64,000 bases of DNA from Thamnaconus septentrionalis (Eukaryota > Chordata > Actinopteri > Tetraodontiformes > Monacanthidae): NCBI GenBank assembly GCA_009823395.1, contig CM020510.1, positions 13,768,273 through 13,832,272 of the forward strand. The letters are read 5' to 3'. Below the pieces are notes generated by a model. It was not told the origin of the DNA, made no database searches, and saw only the letters and a list, made by a program, of their open reading frames with translations. Made by a program: the position numbers and the translations under genes. This document shows, piece by piece, positions 9,164 through 19,700 of this stretch; position 1 is the stretch's first letter; the number at the start of each line of letters is the position of its first letter.

Positions 9164-12100
9164 CGACAGAAGATACCTTCTGCAGCTGAGGTTGCGCTCT
9201 GGCACGTTGCCTTCCACTTGGAGCAGGACTCTCTGGTTGCGAAGATTTTCCTGGAGCGTCAGCCGACGCACGGCGACGCGCTGGCGGTCGTGGCGGCTCT
9301 GCAGAGGAGTCGTGTAGTTTACGACTCTCACGGCGGAGATGTCTGCGGAAGATCCACGCAGCGTCTCTCAATTTCGCGTCTGGTTGACCGATTCCAGGGC
9401 TCGGCGCGAGAACGGGCTGACTTACAGTATCTGGGGATCTGGACGGTTCTCTCCTCCTTGGTGCCACGCCCGTAGTGATGCACGCAGGTCAGGTTCTGGC
9501 CCTCGTGCAGGGCCAGGCTGAAGCTGTACGTCAGTCGGGCTCTCGGCACGTGGCCTTCGTACTCGGACTGCATGGACGTCTGACCCCTGGCGCTGTCGGG
9601 AAGCACCCAGGCGAGGTTGGTCCCGGCGTTGCACTCGCACACGGCCAGCCAGAGGGGGGAGTCGTGCTTTCTCTCCACGTGCACGTTCAGCGGACGGGCT
9701 TCTGGGAAAGACAACAGCGGGGGTGACGGGAAGAGGACAAAAAGGCTGCCGGTCAAGGTTTTTTTTTTTGCATGTGTGACACGAGGAAAGAGTTCTGTGA
9801 AAAAAAGGGGGAAATAAACACACTTTGCTCAGGAATGTGTGTGGTTCTTTTCTCCGGCGCCCTCAGGCTGTGGTGCCGCACCATGCAGGTCAGATCCTGG
9901 CCTGAGTACAAGGACGATAACAAGCGCACGGAGCTGCGGGCCAAAACCCGACCGTCACCCAGGTCTTCAGTCGCCGACACAGAACCCAGGGTGCTGCTGC
10001 TGCTACTGCTGCTGTTGTCATTCTTCCCGACATGCCAGGTGATTGCAGCAGCGGGGGCCTCGCTCTCCACCGAGCAGTCCGCCTCTGTGTACTCCTCGTC
10101 GTCCTCCCACCTGGAGCCCGAGCGGAAGGTGACGTTCGGAGGGGCTGCGTGGGATAAAAATAGACAAGTTTCTGTCTGGATGCAAGATAAAAATCTACAG
10201 CACTCTCACCAGAGCTGGCAAAATATTCACATTCTGTACTAAAGTAAAAGTACAGATACTAAAAAAAAGAGTACTGATTCAACTCCTTTACTTAAGGTTC
10301 TAAAATGTTTTATGTAAAAATGTTTGTTTTTTTTGCCATTAATGAAACAATACATTTGCAAAAATGAAAGCTCCCGTACTCTCAATACTAAAGTTTTTTT
10401 TTCTTTTTCAACTGCAGCACAACCAAACTGTAATCGCCAATGGTTACAGACCAATGAGCCATTATTGCATGTTGACACTTTCAATAACAATAACCAATAT
10501 TATCTTCTACATTTTTAGAAGATGACCCAAAAGCCAAAATAATCTCCCAATAGAGTGTCATCTACTTTTATATTTAACTGCTCAACTGCATAGTTCAAAT
10601 GGCTCCACTTTAAGCAACAGCAACAATGATAAGTGGATTATTTTGAACAGAATTTATAGATTTTAAACACTTTTAAACACAAAAGTAGCGAGCATGTTTG
10701 TTTGTTTGTTTTTTCAATGTAAGAAGAATAAAGTACAGATATTTGTGTACAAATGTAGGCAGTAAAAGTAAAAAGTCATTCGGCAAACAAATACTCAAGT
10801 AAAGTACTTTGTTACTTCCCCCCACTACTGACGCTCGCACAGTCAAAATGCGTGTTGCCGCAGAGAACCAATCGAGGGATTAGTGGAACGTACCGCACAT
10901 GGGGAGCATCACACTCCTGTTCTGCGGGGCCTGGAAGGCTGGGTGATTTATCACGCACAGGGCCGTGTTCTCCCAGGGCGGGCAGGCCGGGAGCAGCAGG
11001 ACTCCCCGAACGGAGTGGCTTCCATTACGAGAAGTGGAATTGAACCAGGAGGTTGCGGACACGCCCTCCGGCAGGAGCCAGGACACGTTGGCCGCGGGAA
11101 CGGCCCCGGCTGCCGAGCACACCATCAGCCAATGTCCGTCCTCGGCCCGCAAATCAACGGCTATCGTCGGAGGAACTGTGAGAGCGAGTTTCCAATTCAA
11201 TGTGTCATACTCGGGCCGCACGTAAAACTTTTTATGATGTCATCGTAAAAAAAAAAAAAAAAAAAAAGCGGGGAGAGAGAGCCAGGCATACCGAGGAGGG
11301 TGACGCGAGGTCTGACTGTGATGTTGAACTTGAGCGCCGCCTGGATGTGGTGATAGGAGGCGACGCACTCGTACTGGCCGCCGTGCCGAAGCTCCACCGG
11401 AGCCCGGACTGTGAGGCTGCTTCCAGTGACCTCCACGCCGTCAGGCAAAGGCTCGCCGTCTCTGTAAACGCACCAAAAGAGGAGTTTCGTGCATGGGTTC
11501 AGGCAAGCGGTGCAGGTAAATCATTATTTGTGATCAGCAGCATCTAAATCTGGTTCCTGTCTGTCTGTCTGTGTCTGTCACCTGTGGTTGGATGCCACAG
11601 ATGGTGTAACCACATCCCGTACACAACGTATAAGGTTGCTTTCGTTCAGTAATGCATGTGAGAAAAAAAGTACCCTTGTTGTTGGATTAAACTCTTTGTT
11701 TCTAGGTATTACAGGCTGGGAGCCAGCAGACGTTTGAAGGGGGGGAAAAGAGCTTTGCACAGAGTGATTTGTGGAAAATTGTCGCTTGATCTTTCGTTTT
11801 GCATGGATTTCTCCGTGCCTTCCTTACCTTTTGCAGGAAACGTTATAACCTGGCACGTATCCAACGACCTGCAGGCCAATGACGACGTCACTCTCCTGTC
11901 CTTCATGCATTCCCCATGAGTCTGCACTCTGGAAGTCAGAGCTCACTCCCGGATCTGAGCTCCACAACTGGACCGCGGACAAATCTGCAGAACCGGAAAG
12001 AAAGCACATCTGTGTTTTCTTCCGCAAACTCTCGAGAGTCCAAATGAGAAAGGCGATACTCACAGAAAGACGGCAAGGTGGCGACCCGGTGCTCCGTGTG

Positions 12101-15100
12101 CGAGAATTTGGGGTGTTGGAACACACAGGTGACGTCCTGCCCCTGGTACTCCGCTGCCGGGAGGACGGCCGTGTGTTTCTGAGTGTATGAATCCGAGCCG
12201 GTCTCAATCTGCACATCTTCATCGGTGGCTGGCTCCAAGTGGATATAGGTTTCTGGTCTACCTCCGGACGAGATGCAAGAGACCACCCAGAAATCACGTC
12301 CTCCTAGTTCTTCCATGTCTACTGTAATGGTCACATTTGGCTTTGCTGCAAAGCAGGAAGAAAGGCAAAGCAGAGATTGTCTTTCCTGGGGCCCCAAGTT
12401 GTTGTTGTTGTTTATTTTTCCGAACAAATTAAAAAGTCAGACAGTAAAATTGAGGCTTTGGGTGTTTTGGTTGTAAAGGGAAGCAGCAGCCGGATGATCT
12501 GGGCTGAACGGCGGCTAAACACAAGGCCCGCGAGGGGCTCCGGCGTGGTTTTTTAGCGCTGACTCCAGCTTATCACCTGTCCCATCTGTTGGCTGAGCCG
12601 GCGCTCAGAGCAGATGTCTGGCCCAGCTGCTGTCCGAACCAGAGCTGAGCGAGTCGCACTCTTTAATAGTGGGAATCAGCGGAGATCAGAGTCTATTATC
12701 AAGCAAATTAAAGTCGCGATGCCGCGCAAAAATGAGTAGGAGACGCGAGCTAACGCCTCATTATGGCTCAGCGGCCGGGGAAGGCTTTGAAAGGAACAAT
12801 GCACTTTGGCTCAGCGTGGGTTTAACCACTGCAATCGCGTGACATAATTGCATGTCTCGCGCTAATAGGATCGCCACACAGTAGGCAAACACAATATTCA
12901 GTTTGTGGAGTCGACTAACGTCACGCCGCACGCAGAGGCGCTGAACCGATTGGTTTGTATCCCCGCCCTCTGTTTTTTTTTTCTCTGTTTGTGCGGAACA
13001 TCAAAAGGCCCACGTGTGGGTTACGAATGTGGTAGTTTTTTTTTTCTTGCTACGCACGTACAACTCACGACACGAAGATGTTTTTGCATCACTTTGGTTT
13101 GAGGCGTTAACGTTTGTCTGTCCCTACGGTTGCGTATTTCAGTTTTATCTGCATCATCTGGCCGGCTGCGAGTTACACAAACAAGTTGTAAACGCTTCAC
13201 GTTCTATTCTTGAGTGTTTTCCTGTTGATGCAGTTTTTTTTCTCTCTCTCTTATCTTTTCCTGTTTTCTGCCTTTTCAAAGTTTGCAACGACACTAATCG
13301 ATCAGCTGAGGGAGCCTCTTCTGTTCGGAGGGCGCAATCGCATTTTTGCAACCTCCACTTCGGTGCACATTTAAGCAAAGTGCAATCTTACCGTAAGTTT
13401 CCACCGTCACGGCGGTGACTTTGTCCTCGTGGAGCGTCGGGTGCTGGACGGAACAGGCCACGCTGTCCTCGTCCTGCAGGTGGGTGGGGAAGCGGAGGAC
13501 GCTGCTCACGGTGGAGGTTCCGTTGGAGTGGTGCGCGTTGCTCACGTCGACAGTGAAGGGGTCCCCTGAGACGGGGACGCCTTTCACCAACCAGCTGATC
13601 TGAGCCTGAGGTCTGCCGGCGACAGCGGAGCAAACCACCGACTGGTAGTGGACGCCGTCCAGGGTTTCAGTGTTCAACTGGATCAGGATTTCAGGGCGAG
13701 CTGCGAATATGAAGATACTTCAATAAAGCATGCAATGCACAAGCTGTTGAAGTGTTATGTGGAGAAGCTCATCAGCAGTCCCCAAACAACACCCTCTGTT
13801 GGGTTGGAGTCAAATTTTTGAGATTTCAAGATGGATTTCTCGCAGATTCCAGGTTCCAATCTAAATTGTGATTGGAACACATTGAGAAAACGACACGACC
13901 GTTCAGCCAAACAGGTAGCTTCGGTCAGGGTTTAGTTACGAAGGAAAACAAAGAGCTTCTGCTCGCTTGTAAGTGATGCTAGCTGCGACGAGGATAGTGA
14001 AGTTTTTCTTCTTAAAAAACGAGCAAAAGCTTGAATAGTTTTGTTCAGCTCCTCACAGACCTTGAAACACTTTTGAGTTAACATCAAAGTGCGCTGCGGT
14101 CTGTCATCCCTCCCAGTTTATTTCTTCTTCTATTTTTCTCCTCATCTTCTGTGTTTCGACGCACATTCCATCGGGCGTGTTGTGTTATGCTCGGGGGGCC
14201 GCCGACCTTCATTGGGCCTCACCTACTACGGTGACGAACACGCTGTAGGCGTAATCATCTTCCTCACGCGCGAACTGGCACTTGTACTCCCCCTCCACCT
14301 CCACGCTGGACACGCTGGCCACCACCGTGAGGTTGGTGATGGAGTCAGGCTCAGAGAAGCCAAAGCGGCCGAACGGCTTCCCGTTGGAGAAGCCGGCCAG
14401 CCGCCTGGACGTCCCTCTGGAGTTGATCTGGCGCTTCCACTCGGAGCTCTGGAGGTCGCTCTCCTCTCCCAGGTATCTGCAGCTCAGGTAGACCTCCTCT
14501 CCCAGGAAGGCTGTGACATTTTGCGTGAACTCAACACCTGGACGTGGGAGGAAGACAATGAGGACTTGGATTAACCGGAGGAGGTCTTAAAAAAGTGCAA
14601 GCACAAGCAGAGCAGGAATGTCTTAAGAGGGGGAGTGTGATTGTTCCCTCCCGCTGCAAGCATGGACGTTGAGCTGATAGATGTCCGTTGACATTCCACG
14701 CGTCCTATTGTCTTTTCAGCGCTCCGATGAAACTGTGATGGATGAGCCGGGCCGACCAGCTCACTGGTCATAAGCTTCACAGTCATTTCATCATAATTAG
14801 AACGTGCCAATGGTGAATCAATACGAAAGACAAAGAGTCCGACGTCACGCTACCTCGGCTTCGGGGCTCGGCGGTGTTGCGCTTTACATGCACGCAATTA
14901 CGATGAGTAAGATGCTGACGTGCGGAAGGCACGGAAGTGCGCGTCGCTTGAGTGCATTTGGATGTAAACTTCAGCTAATAAGCACCGGAGAAAATGCTGA
15001 TAAGAGGCATTTTAGGCTAAAAAGTGATTATGTCGGCAACAATTGAAATGCACTTCCATCTAACCGAGGTTTACTTGAAAAGCACAGTGACATCAAAGCA

Positions 15101-15588
15101 TCAGCGTCATCTGGAAAGAGATTATTGAACTATAATATGCTTCAGACATTTCACAATTACATTTGAACAAATAACCAGATAACCAGCAAGCATATGGAGA
15201 TGAACTCTCTGCCTATCACAAATGTGTGAAAGAGATTTCAGCACCACACATTGAGAATGCTTTCTCTTGACAAATATCAGCCCAAAAAATTAAAAAAAAT
15301 AAAGGAGAATAATTGCAAAAAGCATTGTAATAAACATGGTCCGATAAAATCTCCACCAGCGGAACCCTGCTGGACAAGACTTTGTGCAAACAGTCAGCAA
15401 ATGTGCCATTTCCAACTCCATTATGTTGATAAAATGTAAACAGTCCAAAAGTGACACCCTGATCCGTCCTCGGCGCTGATGACCTCCGCTTCCAGCAGGG
15501 GGAGGGGTGCATCAGAGGAGAGGACATTTAATAGAGGCTGACAGGTTTTAGCACTTGGAGCGAGGACACACAGGCACACACCCACACA

Positions 15589-15638
<50 letters not shown>

Positions 15639-16749
15639 GCTGACTGTCAAAGTGCACCTGAGGACACTGTTTGCTCTGCTGTTTCACACAAATTCACAAA
15701 CTCCCACTCTAATGTACATGAGGAGTTGACTACACACTTCGCTGTTGCACCCCATCATGCATGTGTGTGCGTGCAGGCTTGTGAGTAACCAGCTGCAGCA
15801 GATGGATCTCTGTGCATTAAAAGCCATTAGCCGGGGGAGGCTGCCGGTCTTGCTATACATCACAGCAAATAGAAACAATGTGGAGCCTCTGGAGTCTTTT
15901 AAGGGGAAGAACACAATGGGAGAGAAATAAACACGCTGTATGGCTTCAATTATGCCTTCTGGCTCCATAATTCATTCAACCCTGCGGGGCTGCAGCGGGA
16001 ATAAATCTGAGCCGAGCGCAGACCAAGCACACCTTGAGGACGGAAACTCAGTCATAGCTGGGAAAGACATCAGGTATTCGTGTCGTGCGTCACTTTTCCT
16101 GAGTCCATGGAGGCTCCCTGCTTTGTTTTGGGATTTTTTTTTCTCAGCAGAAAACAGCCACTGAGCTGTGGCGCGACACGGCTCCTGCCCTTGCAGACGG
16201 GGGATGTGGTAAACAAATAGAAGTTTCATTTCTGAAAAAAAGTCTCTTCAAGTTCACACTGTTAAGCTTTCATCTCCCGCTGGAAGCCTCTTTGAGTCGG
16301 CAGAAACGAAGGCGGAGAGGGATCTTTAAAGATCCGAGGGTTTTCCCCTTACACACAGAACAAAGCTAACAACCGTCATATATTAGCTTTAAAGTGCCGT
16401 AAAGAAACGCACGTGGCTGCAGGCGGCGCCCCTGATCGATGACAATAAACAGTGGAATCAATACCGGCTTGCCATTGGCAAAGATAAGGCAGGAGGGAAA
16501 GTACATTCGGAATCTTTCAGGCGCGATCCTGCATGTGGCTTTGTTGGCTCCGTGTGACAATAACCTGGATCCATCATTGAAGGCAACCTTAGTGTGAAGT
16601 TAAAGAGGACCTTAAGGGGCCAGTAAATGGGCCCATAAAGAAGTGAAGTGTCACAGAAAGAAGTGCAGCCCCGCGGACTCACCTGGAAACTCCGAGCAGT
16701 GAGCGACAGCCAGGACCAGGCCCAGGGTCAGCAGCACACAGCATCCCAT
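6730..16749 (-). CDS. Nectin-like receptor with eight Ig domains (unnamed)
   Basis: Fourteen coding exons in transcript order: 16683-16749, 14223-14537, 13392-13700, 12064-12345, 11828-11984, 11292-11461, 10894-11175, 9824-10144, 9426-9701, 9177-9342, 8261-8421, 8093-8168, 6967-6994, 6730-6864. Every junction has GT/AG borders and keeps frame, giving 914 residues. Layout: signal peptide 1-20, V-set D1 (23-127), C-like D2 (128-230) and D3 (231-324), split I-like D4 (325-433), C-like D5 (434-527), D6 (528-634), D7 (635-726), split I-like D8 (727-835), transmembrane helix about 838-859, tail of about 55 residues. Whole-domain exons have phase 1-1 borders, so domains can be duplicated or skipped cleanly. 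The C-like domains carry the nectin domain-2 signature around the second cysteine (for example CVFQHP, CSVQHP, CVINHP, CMVRHH). Many N-glycosylation sequons are present. The function is inferred to be cell-surface recognition in the nectin/PVR group; no characterised gene with this layout comes to mind. Confidence 0.85.
6995..8092 (-). other. Multi-Ig receptor intron between TM and tail exons
   Basis: Contains a T/C-rich run (7447-7474) and a GGT/GGA-rich stretch (7848-7878). Open frames on the plus strand here are antisense or low complexity. No exon is supported. Confidence 0.6.
8093..8168 (-). CDS. Multi-Ig receptor transmembrane exon
   Basis: A 76-base exon (phase 1 in, phase 2 out) encodes LVTMVGISSGSAVLIVLLAVLWVCR, of which about 21 residues form one uncharged membrane helix ending in Cys-Arg. 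There is no charged residue in the helix, so pairing with an ITAM adaptor such as DAP12 is not suggested. Confidence 0.85.
8261..9342 (-). CDS. Multi-Ig receptor D8, split Ig domain with moved cysteine
   Basis: Two exons, 9177-9342 and 8261-8421, joined in phase 2, together 327 bases like D4. The B-strand position is Leu (codon 9221-9223) and the C-strand Trp position is Cys (codon 9182-9184, NLSCRR). The second half has DAGVYSCRASFYHH, matching GGQYECVASYHH of D4. The domain is membrane-proximal. A (CA)n tract (transcript sense) begins about 14 bases after the first-half donor, in the 755-base intron. Confidence 0.8.
9109..9162. repeat. (TG)27 microsatellite, next to a splice donor
   Basis: Uninterrupted TG units; in the receptor transcript this is a CA tract beginning about 14 bases past the 5' splice site of the first D8 exon. 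Confidence 0.95.
9426..9701 (-). CDS. Multi-Ig receptor D7, nectin domain-2-like
   Basis: One 276-base exon, phase 1-1. Core residues are WLAVCECNAG, LAWVLPDS and QNLTCVHHYG. There is an extra cysteine two residues after the first. The end (VQIPRY) leads into ISAVRV of D8 as the end of D3 (ATLPSF) leads into LSAVQL of D4, so D3-D4 and D7-D8 look like a duplicated two-domain unit. Confidence 0.85.
9824..10144 (-). CDS. Multi-Ig receptor D6, nectin domain-2-like with Ser tract
   Basis: One 321-base exon, phase 1-1, the longest of the C-like exons. Core residues are TEADCSVES, AITWHVGK and QDLTCMVRHH. An interrupted CAG/CTG triplet repeat (9991-10017) is translated as a run of about seven serines between the C strand and the later strands. 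The donor is AAA|GTGTGT, a weaker site than its neighbours. Confidence 0.8.
10211..10830. repeat. Dispersed DNA-transposon-like repeat
   Basis: This fills most of the D5-D6 intron of the multi-Ig gene. It has phrases such as AAGTAAAAGTACAGATAC near one end and AATACTCAAGTAAAGTAC plus GTTACTTCCCCCCACTA at the other, which resemble a widespread fish non-autonomous DNA transposon family. The ends are only imperfectly inverted and I see no clear target-site duplication. Confidence 0.5.
10894..11175 (-). CDS. Multi-Ig receptor D5, nectin domain-2-like
   Basis: One 282-base exon, phase 1-1. Core residues are WLMVCSAAG, VSWLLPEG and NTALCVINHP. Two extra cysteines (LLPACPP and LPMC at the end) could form an additional disulfide or link to a neighbouring domain. 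Four sequons are present (NVS, NST, NGS, NRS). A 21-base poly-A/T run lies just upstream in the intron (11247-11267). Confidence 0.85.
11292..11984 (-). CDS. Multi-Ig receptor D4, split Ig domain with moved cysteine
   Basis: Two exons, 11828-11984 and 11292-11461, joined in phase 2, together exactly 327 bases (109 residues), the same as D8. The split falls after NVSCKR and before DGEPLPDGVEV, the same point as in nectin domain 3 (FTWIR | LDG). The usual B-strand cysteine is Leu (codon at 11872-11874) and the usual C-strand Trp is Cys (codon at 11833-11835). The F-strand cysteine is kept (GGQYECVASYHH). The intron between the halves (11462-11827) contains a few TCTG units near 11556 and nothing else evident. 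Confidence 0.8.
12064..12345 (-). CDS. Multi-Ig receptor D3, nectin domain-2-like
   Basis: One 282-base exon, phase 1-1, the same length as D5. It has VVSCISSGGRP and QDVTCVFQHP; the C-strand tryptophan is replaced (TYIHLEP). It is followed directly by the first half of the split domain D4, as D7 is followed by D8. Confidence 0.85.
13392..13700 (-). CDS. Multi-Ig receptor D2, nectin domain-2-like
   Basis: One 309-base exon, phase 1-1. Canonical residues are SVVCSAVAG, ISWLVKG and DSVACSVQHP. The cysteine followed by a two-residue gap and HP is typical of the second domain of nectins and PVR. Its flanking introns (12346-13391 and 13701-14222) hold no other feature I can support. Confidence 0.85.
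14223..14537 (-). CDS. Multi-Ig receptor D1, V-set domain
   Basis: One 315-base exon, phase 1-1. It shows the B-strand cysteine (VYLSCRY), the C-strand tryptophan (QSSEWKR) and the F-strand EGEYKC. Sequons NVT and NLT are present. The N-terminal part resembles a nectin V domain (compare TQSSWDRR in the neighbouring nectin), but the region after the second cysteine reads QFAREEDDYAY, without the TFPxG motif that nectins and their receptors use for head-to-head binding. Confidence 0.85.
14538..16682 (-). other. First intron of the multi-Ig gene
   Basis: A 2.1-kb intron between the signal-peptide and V exons. It holds the (CA)n tract at 15566-15636 and otherwise unique sequence. The stretch near 15800-15970 and 16560-16680 is balanced in composition and free of simple repeats, so first-intron regulatory sequence is possible but unproven. 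Confidence 0.6.
15566..15636. repeat. (CA)n microsatellite
   Basis: About 30 CA units with two CCCA interruptions at the start, in the first intron of the multi-Ig gene. Confidence 0.95.
16683..16749 (-). CDS. Multi-Ig receptor exon 1: signal peptide
   Basis: The ATG at 16749 opens MGCCVLLTLGLVLAVAHC, a compact hydrophobic signal peptide with a small-residue end, followed by SEFP and the donor CAG|GTGAGT in phase 1. Phase 1 after the signal peptide is the usual arrangement for Ig-superfamily genes. No other in-frame ATG with a better context lies just upstream. Confidence 0.8.
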
Positions 16750-19700
16750 GATGTTGTCATTCACTGTCGGCTATCGGCGCTGTGTGTCAGCGCAAGTGTG
16801 TCGTGTGAGTATTCTGTGGTTTATGGTTAGTGGTACACACCCTGTACATCCTCAAACATTTTCTGCATGCTGCACTGAGCACATGTGTTTTTTTTTTTTT
16901 TTTTTCTCACTGCTGCCAACAGGCATTAACGCACCGCTTCTCTCTTTTGCTTCCTGGGCTGATAACTCGGCGTCTTTAGTTTTTGCAGATTTGCATGGCT
17001 CTAATGTTTTTGAACTTCATGCACAACAGGTCATCCTGCACAGAGAGTGGCCCTGAGTAATCCTCCTGTTTTTTTATGAACACCCAGCAGCCAAAGAAAG
17101 CCTGTGTTCGCGTAAAGCCGTAGTACAAGCTGTCAGACACTCCTTAAATTTTTTAGACCATCCCAAATATTATCATGAAATATAATATATGCATTTCAGA
17201 ACGTGAGGCTGCGAGGAGGAGTGTGGGTTGTGGGCGACTGGACGAAAAGAATAAGCACTCTGAGACTTAAGAGGGATTCTCGTGTTTTGTAAGTTTTGCA
17301 TCCCATAAAGGGATGTGAAATAACTGAGAAGTGACATGAGGGTGCAATGCATGGAGGCAAAATGACTCGGAGTCGTTCATGAGAATCCTTTTTCATGACA
17401 CAAATTCTAAACCCAGCTGGCCTCGCTCAGCTCCTATTTCCCGAGACAAACTGCAAACTAAGAGATGTGAGAAAAAACACTCAACAAATCAGAGAGCACC
17501 ACCAGATCGGAATCTTCTCAGACTGTGCCAGTCTGGCTAAGAACTTGCTGTGACGGTTGATCCATTTCGGAACTGACTCACCAAAAAGCCACACTTGGCT
17601 GCCAGTGAATGAACCTGACCCACTACTTAACAAAAAAAAAGCGCAACATCTCAGACACAACAGTCATAATGCGATTGCTGACGGGCCCACAGCAGTTTTC
17701 TGAATCATCTGCAAGGAAACTGGCAGCCGCCGCAAGACGCTTTGCAACCTGCGAATGTGTGTTTTACACGCAGAGAAAAATAGCCGCGTCATCTTTCCTT
17801 CTGTCCAAACTCCTCACACTTTCTCACACTCACTAAAGCAGCCGGGCTCGGGCTGCAGAAACAAACGTTTACAAGCCTGGAGTGGCCCTGCGTGCACAGG
17901 TCTGCTGTAAAATGCGGAATATAAAACCTCAGTCATGCATCTTTGTTTGCATTAAGGGCACCAGGCACTGAAACACACTTCAAATTTTAGCACTTGGAAA
18001 CGGAAAGCATATATTTTGTCTGCCGCTACTTGAGCATGATCTGAATTTCACTTTTTAGGTTCCCTTTAGGGCTCATCAAAGACACCGGTCCAGTGTTAAT
18101 AACCCCTAGTTTTCTGGTTATTGTGTTAATTAAAGACGGTATTACACCGGAGGTGGAAACTGATTAAATAAATGGGGCATCTGCCTGCACGATAAGCAAG
18201 ACTGAGGCCCTCATTATTTCCAGACGCTGATTTCATAGCGAGTGCGAGGCCACGTCTACGGAAAATTTGGCATCACACTGAAAATCACTTGCACCATTTG
18301 ATTCACAGGGCCGGCACTTGTCGCAAAGCGGAGCTTATCTCCGGATGGCCAATTTGATCACACACTTTATTTTTCCAGCTGATTAATTTGCCTGAAGTGG
18401 TGGTCCCTCTGGAGGAAGACCTCTGGAAAAAAGGGAGCGTGGAAACCTTTGGCTTTTTTCGCCGCGAGCTGATGCGTTTCACCGGCTGCGGACTATTTTA
18501 ACATGTCACACGCCGCGTACTTATATATATCGCAGATGTACCACTGGAAGCCCTCTCGCTCACTCCTCTGGCTTTCTCTTTATTGTTCCCACATTGGACA
18601 CGGACACGGAAGTCGAGCTGGAAACAGGAAGCTGGTGACGAGCCAGGAACAGTGCGAGTGTGCAAACCTGTCTTTGCTGTAAAATGTAACTCGCCGTTGT
18701 TCTCCCTGGAGGGAGGGGGGAAGAATCACAGCACTGAATCACCTCTGGTATTCATTTGCAGCTGAGTTATCAGCAAACACTTCAGCGTGCACACACGCAC
18801 GCACAGATTCCACACTGACGGCAAACCCTGATTGATTCGTTGCTATCAATCCGAGTCACATACCGCGAGTGGCCTGTGACACTTTTGGCATTCGCGCACA
18901 GAGACAAATGAAGAACAAAAGGTGGACGTATCAGTCTGGCCGCCGCTGTGGTTGGATGACGTGTTTTAATCTCTGCGGAGAAAGCGCAGGAGTCGCGCCT
19001 CAAAGGCCTTCTTATCTCCGAGCTCGTGTTCACTCCCCTGGATCTTAACATGCAATGTGTCTTCATTATGAGGCAGAACAAGATACGAACGTGGCGCATG
19101 TGTGATTTACCCTGTTAGACTGGATTTTTGTTTTTAAAAGAGACTGACTGACGTTGAACAAAAGTTTGATTTTTTTCCTCTAGGGGGAGGGGATGTTGGC
19201 TGGACCTTATTGCCAAGAGTTGAATAAGCATGAGAGAGTCCCTCATGAGTGTCTTCCTGAGTGAGAGGCCAGCAGCTCATTTGCTGCTCACAGGCCAGAA
19301 ACATCTGCCTTGGCGTCAAGCAGAGGCTGACAGACAGAATATCAGAACTCTATATTTCAATAGCTCGCAATTTAAAATGCTGAAACTCAAAGTGGATTTT
19401 GAAATGGGTCAGTTGACGTTTTTTTGTTTCAGTTTCCTTTCCACAAGTCTTTATTATTGCGAGGGTGACTTCTCTTCCGTAACGCCTGACCTTCTTTGCA
19501 AATGCAAAACAGTGCCAGCAATGGGTGTCGGCAACGTATCTCAGGGTCAACCAGAGGAGAAAAGTCACGTACAGAAGGTTTCAGTTTTGCCGGAGCAGTG
19601 TGAGTTTGCTGAACACACCCATTAGAGGCCCAAACAACACCACCGCAGAGATAAATCGAAGCAGGGCCGCGACACCATCTCTTCAGATCAGCGCAAACAC

